A stretch of DNA of 29,281 nt from an uncultured Fusobacterium sp. (lineage in GTDB: Bacteria; Fusobacteriota; Fusobacteriia; Fusobacteriales; Fusobacteriaceae). The notes under the pieces are model-generated. The model was not told the origin of the DNA and did no database searches. It was given only the letters and a program-made list of their open reading frames with translations. Below are positions 25,126 through 29,281 of the stretch, piece after piece. The DNA lies in contig UQOH01000020.1 of assembly GCA_900542625.1 (NCBI GenBank), positions 1 to 29,281 on the forward strand, given 5' to 3'. Positions within the stretch are counted from its first letter, which is position 1. Every line of letters starts with the position of its first letter. The translations under genes and the position numbers were made by a program.

Positions 25126-26037
25126 ATGAACGGAATAATTTTTGATATAAAAAGATTTGCAACACATGATGGGAATGGAATAAGAACAACAGTATTTTTA
25201 AAAGGATGTCCAATGAAATGTGTGTGGTGTCAAAATCCAGAGGGAATTTCAGCAGAAAGAAAACCTTTATTTTTTAAAAACAGATGTATAAAATGCAGAA
25301 TATGTGAAAAGTTTTCAAAGGAAAAAAGAGCAATTTTTGAAAATAATAATTTTTCAGAACAAAGATTTTCTTCAAAAGATATTCAGAATATTATAGAAAA
25401 CTGTCCTGCTTGTGCAGTACAGATGGATTCAAAATTAGTAAGTTCCAATGAGCTGCTGAAAGAGATTTTAAGAGATGAAATATTTTTTACACATGAAGGA
25501 GGAGTTACTTTTTCTGGAGGAGAACCCTTTATTCAAAAGAATTTCCTTATTGAAATGTTAAAAAAACTAAAAGAAAGAAATATACACACAGCAGTTGAAA
25601 CAGCTCTTAATATTGATACGGATATTTTAAAAGAGGCTCTTCCATATTTAGATACTGTTTATGCTGATTTAAAAATATTTGATGATGAAAAGCATAAAAA
25701 ATATACAGGAGTTTCCAATAAACTTATAAAGAAAAATATAGAGTTTTTATTAAAAAGCAGCAAAAAAGAAAATGTTATTATAAGAACACCAATGATTCCT
25801 GAATTTACAGCAGACAAAGAGAATATAAAGAAAATAAGCAGTTTTATTTCAGAATTGTATTCAGATGTGAAGTATGAAATATTAAATTATAATCCTTTGG
25901 CAGAATCAAAATATGAGATGGCAGGAAAAGAATATTGTTTTAAAGAAAATCCTCCTCTTTATTCTGGGAAAGAGATGAAAGATTTTGGAAAAACAGCAGA
26001 AGAAAATGGAATAAAAAAAATAATTATAGAATCGTAA
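25126..26037 (+). CDS. glycyl radical enzyme activase (radical SAM)
   Basis: 303 aa from the ATG at 25126, one base after the GRE stop; an in-frame ATG 30 bases earlier lies inside the GRE gene and contains the likely Shine-Dalgarno (GGAGA). It uses SAM and a [4Fe-4S] cluster to abstract hydrogen from Gly759 of the neighbour enzyme. Seen: FATHDGNGIRTTVFLKGCP, cluster motif CPMKCVWC (C-x3-C-x2-C), TFSGGEPF, and an AVETALN segment near the middle. The ferredoxin-like insert typical of non-PFL activases is present but reduced: CIKCRIC then, about 30 residues later, CPAC, five Cys in all. This may hold one auxiliary cluster rather than two. Translational coupling with the GRE is strongly suggested. 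Confidence 0.9.
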   Translation: MNGIIFDIKRFATHDGNGIRTTVFLKGCPMKCVWCQNPEGISAERKPLFFKNRCIKCRICEKFSKEKRAIFENNNFSEQRFSSKDIQNIIENCPACAVQMDSKLVSSNELLKEILRDEIFFTHEGGVTFSGGEPFIQKNFLIEMLKKLKERNIHTAVETALNIDTDILKEALPYLDTVYADLKIFDDEKHKKYTGVSNKLIKKNIEFLLKSSKKENVIIRTPMIPEFTADKENIKKISSFISELYSDVKYEILNYNPLAESKYEMAGKEYCFKENPPLYSGKEMKDFGKTAEENGIKKIIIES

Positions 26038-26048
26038 GGAGTGATATT

Positions 26049-26726
26049 ATGAAATTTATTATTGATGACGCAGACATAAGAAAAATAAAAGAGAGCTATG
26101 AGTATTTTCAAGTTGATGGAGTAACAACAAACCCAAGTATTCTGGCAAAATCAAAAAGACAGCCTTTTGATGTATTAAAAGAAATAAGAGAGTTTATAGG
26201 GAAGGATGCAGAACTTCATGTGCAGGTAATTGCAAATCATGCAGAGGGAATGATTGAAGATGCAGAAAGAATTTTAAAAGAACTTGGAGATAATACGTTC
26301 ATAAAAATTCCTGTGACAAAAGAAGGACTTAAAGCTATAAAAATCTTGAGCGGAAGAGGAGTAAAAATTACAGCTACTGCAATTTATACTCAGATGCAGG
26401 CATTTCTTGTAGGAAAAGCAGGAGCAGATTATGCAGCTCCATATGTAAATCGTATTGATAATCTTGGAGCTGACGGAATTCAGACAGCAAAAGATATTCA
26501 TGATATATTTAAAAGAAACAATCTTAAAACAGAAGTTCTTGCAGCAAGCTTTAAAAATTCACAGCAGGTATTAGAACTTTGCAAACATGGTGTGGGAGCA
26601 GCAACAATTTCTTGTGATGTAATAGAGGGACTTATTAAAAATCCTACTGTAAATGCTGCAATAGATGCTTTTACTGCTGATTTTGAAAATTTGTGCGGTA
26701 AAGGAAAAACAATGAAAGACTGCTAG
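26049..26726 (+). CDS. fsa: fructose-6-phosphate aldolase (Fsa), transaldolase-like
   Basis: 225 aa, the size of FsaA/FsaB. The Schiff-base lysine is Lys86 in FIKIPVT. Gln59 (HVQV) and Tyr132 (APYVNRID) match E. coli FsaA Gln59 and Tyr131, the residues that separate Fsa from true transaldolases, which have Glu and Phe there. GVTTNPSI at 24-31 and LAASFK are also conserved. Fsa reversibly cleaves fructose 6-phosphate, but 1-deoxyfructose 6-phosphate to glyceraldehyde 3-phosphate and hydroxyacetone fits the operon better. It starts 11 bases after the activase stop, with AAGGAG upstream. It is the last gene of the operon; a terminator follows. Hydroxyacetone reduction (GldA-like) and substrate uptake genes are not in the window. 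Confidence 0.9.
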   Translation: MKFIIDDADIRKIKESYEYFQVDGVTTNPSILAKSKRQPFDVLKEIREFIGKDAELHVQVIANHAEGMIEDAERILKELGDNTFIKIPVTKEGLKAIKILSGRGVKITATAIYTQMQAFLVGKAGADYAAPYVNRIDNLGADGIQTAKDIHDIFKRNNLKTEVLAASFKNSQQVLELCKHGVGAATISCDVIEGLIKNPTVNAAIDAFTADFENLCGKGKTMKDC

Positions 26727-26791
26727 TTTCAAAAAAATAAAAAGTCATATATAATATAAATGCTTAAAATGTAGGTGACAATTTCTTAAGG

Positions 26792-26822
26792 AAAAAAGGT
26801 TATGCTGTCGGTAACCTTTTTT
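26792..26822 (+). terminator. terminator of the GRE operon
   Basis: aaaaaaggtta (26792-26802) and taacctttttt (26812-26822) form a perfect 11-bp stem with a 9-base loop and a long T run. The 26727-26791 stretch before it is AT-rich and shows a TATAAT-like sequence but no recognisable gene. Confidence 0.85.
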
Positions 26823-26838
26823 TATTTTTTTTGTATGA

Positions 26839-26892
26839 TTGTTAACCTTCTTAAAAATAAAAGTTGATAATCATATATTTTAATGCTAGGAT
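26839..26892 (+). promoter_or_regulatory. birA promoter with candidate BirA operator
   Basis: TTGTTAACC (26839-26847), a 14-base spacer, then AGTTGATAA (26862-26870). The left half matches the Clostridia-type BirA half-site; the right half matches GGTTAACAA at six of nine bases. The presumed promoter is TTGATA (26864-26869), 17-base spacer, TAGGAT (26887-26892) with TGC in front, so the operator overlaps the -35. Binding of biotinyl-BirA there would repress birA and the symporter. The right half is imperfect, hence moderate confidence. Confidence 0.5.
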
Positions 26893-26925
26893 GAAAAAGT
26901 AAAAAAATCTGACGGAGCAGAAAAA

Positions 26926-27903
26926 ATGACAAAGTATAAAATATTGGAGATATTAAGAAGCAATAATGAGCAGTTTGTGTCCGGAGAACTTTTAAGTGAA
27001 AAGCTTAATGTGAGCCGTACTGCTGTATGGAAAGGGATAAAATCTCTCAAAGAAAAAGGTTATAAGATAGAGGGAATAAACAATAAGGGATACAGACTTA
27101 TAGAAGACAACAGCGATAATATTTCTGAATATGAGATTAAAAAAAATATTACAGGAAAAGAACTTGGAAAAAATATTTACTATTTTGAAACTATTGATTC
27201 TACAAACAGCTATGCCAAAAAAGAGATGGAAAAACTGGAGCATGGAGATGTTATTATTGCTGATGAACAGCTTAAAGGAAGAGGAAGAATGGATAAAATT
27301 TTCTATTCTCCCAAAGAAAGCGGAATATATATGACAATAGTTTTGAAAGAGGATATATTTTTCGATTCAATCAAACTTCTTTCAACAGCAGTGTCAACAG
27401 CTGTGTGCAAGGCAATAGAAAAAACAGCAGATTTTACACCGCAGCTTACATGGAATGATATTCAGGCAGAGGGAAAGAAAGTCTGCGGTATTCTCACAGA
27501 ATACAGCCTTGAGGGAGAAACAGGAAGAGTAGAACATTTGATAATCGGAATAGGAATAAACGTTAATAATACAGAGTTTCCAAAAGAGATTAAAGATAAA
27601 GTAACATCTTTAAGAATTGCACTTGGAAGAGAGATAAACAGAAAAAATCTTATGTCTGCTGTACTGAACGAACTTGAGAAAGTGATACACAACAAAAAAT
27701 ATATAACGGACAGAAAAAATATTTTAAATGAATTTATGGACAGAACAAATCTTCTGGGAAAAAATGTAGAAGTAAAAATAATGGATAAAAAAATAATTGG
27801 AAAAGTTTCTGGAATAAACGACAGAGGCGGACTTCTGATTATAAAAGAAAACGGAAAAAAAGAAACAGTATACAACGGAGAGTTGAGAGGAGCAGAAAAG
27901 TGA
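26926..27903 (+). CDS. birA: bifunctional biotin-protein ligase / biotin operon repressor
   Basis: 325 aa. It is a group II BirA: residues 1-60 form a DNA-binding winged helix (MTKYKILEILRSNNEQFVSG, then VSRTAVWKGIKSLKEKGY), so it can act as a biotin-responsive repressor as well as an enzyme. The ligase domain includes the biotinyl-AMP loop GRGRMDK (118-124) and TWNDIQAEGKKVCGILTE. The C-terminal ~275-325 is the SH3-like domain. The enzyme activates biotin with ATP and attaches it to carboxylase carrier domains. A BirA-box-like sequence lies over its own promoter, so autoregulation is likely. The TGA stop overlaps the GTG start of the symporter, so the two are translationally coupled. Confidence 0.93.
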   Translation: MTKYKILEILRSNNEQFVSGELLSEKLNVSRTAVWKGIKSLKEKGYKIEGINNKGYRLIEDNSDNISEYEIKKNITGKELGKNIYYFETIDSTNSYAKKEMEKLEHGDVIIADEQLKGRGRMDKIFYSPKESGIYMTIVLKEDIFFDSIKLLSTAVSTAVCKAIEKTADFTPQLTWNDIQAEGKKVCGILTEYSLEGETGRVEHLIIGIGINVNNTEFPKEIKDKVTSLRIALGREINRKNLMSAVLNELEKVIHNKKYITDRKNILNEFMDRTNLLGKNVEVKIMDKKIIGKVSGINDRGGLLIIKENGKKETVYNGELRGAEK

Positions 27904-29204
27904 AAGAGTTATTGTTGGCAGGATATTTTTTAATAGTAATAGTAGTGGGAATTTTATCATATAAAAAAGTAAAAAATGATAAAGACTTTTTTATAGCGGG
28001 AAAAAACGCAGGAGTTCTTCAAGTGTCAGGAAGTCTTCTTGCATCAATTCTTGGAAGTTCTGCAATAATAGGAAGTGTGGACTTTGCATATGTGAGCGGA
28101 TGGGCAGGTGCGTGGCTTATGCTTTGTGCAGCTTTCGGGCTTATGCTCCTTTATCCTTTAATAAAATATATTAAAAACTTTCAGGGATATAATCTTCCAA
28201 GCATGCTTGGAAGTTTTTACGGGGAAGAGGTACAGAGAATATCATCTTTTATAATCCCTATAGCATGGCTTGGAGTTGTAGCATCTCAGATAATGGGAGC
28301 GGCAAAGATAATAACAATTCTTTCATCATTAAATTATATGCAGGGAGTATGGCTTAGCGGAACGGTTTTCATAGTTTATACAATTCTTGGCGGACAGCTT
28401 TCAATTATAAAAACAGATGTTATACAGCTTATGTTTATTCTTGCAGGAATAGTTTTAACATTTTTATATATTGTTCCAGAGCCTGTTACAAAAGAGGTAC
28501 TGCCTTTTATAAACTACAAATTCAACTATATTGATTTATTTGTAATGGTTTTAACATATTCAACTACATATCTTGTAGGACCTGATATATATTCAAGAAT
28601 GTTTTGTGCAAAAGATGAAAAAACAATGAAGAGATCTATTATCACGGCAGTGTGTGTTCTTATTCCTCTTGCTCTTATTCTTGCCAAGCTTGGAATATAT
28701 GGAGTACAGGTTTTTGACAGTGTGGGAAATGAATCAGTTCTTTTAATGATAGCAGATGAAAAACTTCCCAGAGTATTAAGTTTTGTTCTGTATTTTGGAC
28801 TTCTTTCAGCAGTAATATCTTCTGCTGACACAACACTTCTTACAGCATCATCACTGTTTGCACAGGTATTTTTAAAAGATTTAAAAAATAAAAAATCTAT
28901 TTTCACAACAAGAGTTTTAACAGTAGTTTTTGGACTTCTTGCTGTACTGATAGCTGTAAAAATGAAATATATTCTTTCTACTCTTCTTCTGGCACTTGCT
29001 GTTTATTCAGGGGCATTTATTATTCCTACTTTTATGGGGATATTTGGTTTCAGAGCAAAAAAAGAGGTAGTTATAATATCAATTATTGCAGGAGGGATAA
29101 CTGCTCTTGCAGGAAAAATGTATGGAGGAGATATAGGAAACTTTATTTCTATTATGGCATTTGTTGTGAACGGCGGAATTTTATATCTTGGCAGAAAAAA
29201 ATAA
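27900..29204 (+). CDS. sodium:solute symporter family (SSS) transporter
   Basis: 434 aa, about 12-13 hydrophobic segments. The start is GTG at 27900, overlapping the birA TGA; AGGAG (27888-27892) lies 7 bases upstream. SSS features: the N-terminal DFFIAGKNAG segment, GSVDFAYVSGWAGAWL, QIMGAAKIITILSS, and the signature-like SSADTTLLTASSLFAQ (TM8 region, which contains Na+-site Ser/Thr residues). No known substrate motif is recognised. Tight linkage with birA suggests that it may bring in biotin, a biotin precursor or another vitamin, as the animal SMVT of this family does. This is context inference only; pantothenate, proline, sugar or other substrates are possible. It has no terminator in view and is followed by a dispersed repeat. 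Confidence 0.85.
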   Translation: MKELLLAGYFLIVIVVGILSYKKVKNDKDFFIAGKNAGVLQVSGSLLASILGSSAIIGSVDFAYVSGWAGAWLMLCAAFGLMLLYPLIKYIKNFQGYNLPSMLGSFYGEEVQRISSFIIPIAWLGVVASQIMGAAKIITILSSLNYMQGVWLSGTVFIVYTILGGQLSIIKTDVIQLMFILAGIVLTFLYIVPEPVTKEVLPFINYKFNYIDLFVMVLTYSTTYLVGPDIYSRMFCAKDEKTMKRSIITAVCVLIPLALILAKLGIYGVQVFDSVGNESVLLMIADEKLPRVLSFVLYFGLLSAVISSADTTLLTASSLFAQVFLKDLKNKKSIFTTRVLTVVFGLLAVLIAVKMKYILSTLLLALAVYSGAFIIPTFMGIFGFRAKKEVVIISIIAGGITALAGKMYGGDIGNFISIMAFVVNGGILYLGRKK

Positions 29205-29245
29205 AAGGAATTGTTACAGTTGTAACTAAAAATAAAATTTTCGAT

Positions 29246-29281
29246 ATTAAAAATATCAGCGTAATTTATGCAGCGAAACAG
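29246..29281. repeat. dispersed repeat, partial copy 2 (cut by the window edge)
   Basis: Positions 29246-29277 match 17705-17736 at 31 of 32 bases (one T to A difference). The copy continues past the window. The sequence to its left does not match the outer arms of copy 1, so similarity starts at the inner part of that element. Like copy 1, it lies just downstream of a gene (42 bases after the symporter stop). Confidence 0.7.

Noticed and set aside
26727..26822. Small RNA gene between fsa and birA
   Set aside because: A TATAAT-like sequence and a terminator are present, but no -35 and no conserved structure other than the terminator. It is adequately explained as the 3' end of the GRE operon.
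1..29281. tRNA, rRNA, insertion sequence or prophage genes
   Set aside because: No tRNA-like cloverleaf, rRNA segment, transposase, integrase or phage structural gene was recognised on either strand.

Overview
The window looks like a chromosomal segment of a low-GC, anaerobic, Gram-negative bacterium, most likely a Fusobacterium or close relative. Base composition and codon use are strongly AT-rich. Lipoprotein efflux parts and a secreted CbiK indicate a periplasm. A glycyl radical enzyme with its activase and an [FeFe]-hydrogenase maturase (HydE) indicate strict anaerobiosis. The mix of SorC, DeoR, DUF3798, YjiH, CBS-domain pyrophosphatase and group II BirA genes fits Fusobacteria. I cannot name the species.

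Layout. (1) Positions 1-6620, minus strand: a TolC / membrane-fusion / RND efflux operon, followed by a WYL-domain regulator with its own likely promoter. (2) 6853-8925, plus: RsuA-type pseudouridine synthase, SGNH hydrolase and RlmA-type 23S rRNA methyltransferase, in close succession. (3) 8955-10508, plus: a consensus promoter, a structured leader ending in an intrinsic terminator, and a YjiH-family membrane protein. (4) 10580-12787, minus: a SorC-type regulator and a DUF3798 periplasmic binding protein gene interrupted by one in-frame TGA. (5) 12991-14604, plus: a CBS/DRTGG manganese-dependent pyrophosphatase. (6) 14668-17612, minus: HolA, then a cobalamin riboswitch and terminator controlling a secreted CbiK, then a MarC-family protein. 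(7) 17682-20350, minus: a long palindromic dispersed repeat and a P1B-type metal ATPase with a very large His/Cys-rich N-terminus, preceded by a 38-bp palindromic operator-like site. (8) 20547-21632, plus: HydE. (9) 21820-26726: a DeoR-type repressor divergent from a glycyl radical enzyme / activase / fructose-6-phosphate aldolase operon. (10) 26926-29204, plus: BirA overlapping a sodium:solute symporter, with a BirA-box-like site upstream. The right edge holds a partial second copy of the dispersed repeat.

How it fits together. The best candidate system is the DeoR-GRE-activase-Fsa cluster. Its content matches the E. coli ybiW-ybiY-fsaA neighbourhood, for which radical opening of 1,5-anhydrohexitol 6-phosphates followed by Fsa cleavage has been reported. 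Other points of interest are the YjiH leader, which may be an unassigned riboswitch, the birA-symporter pair (a possible biotin-related transporter), the metal-sponge ATPase, and the periplasmic CbiK controlled by B12. All assignments come from reading motifs and context; no database search was run.
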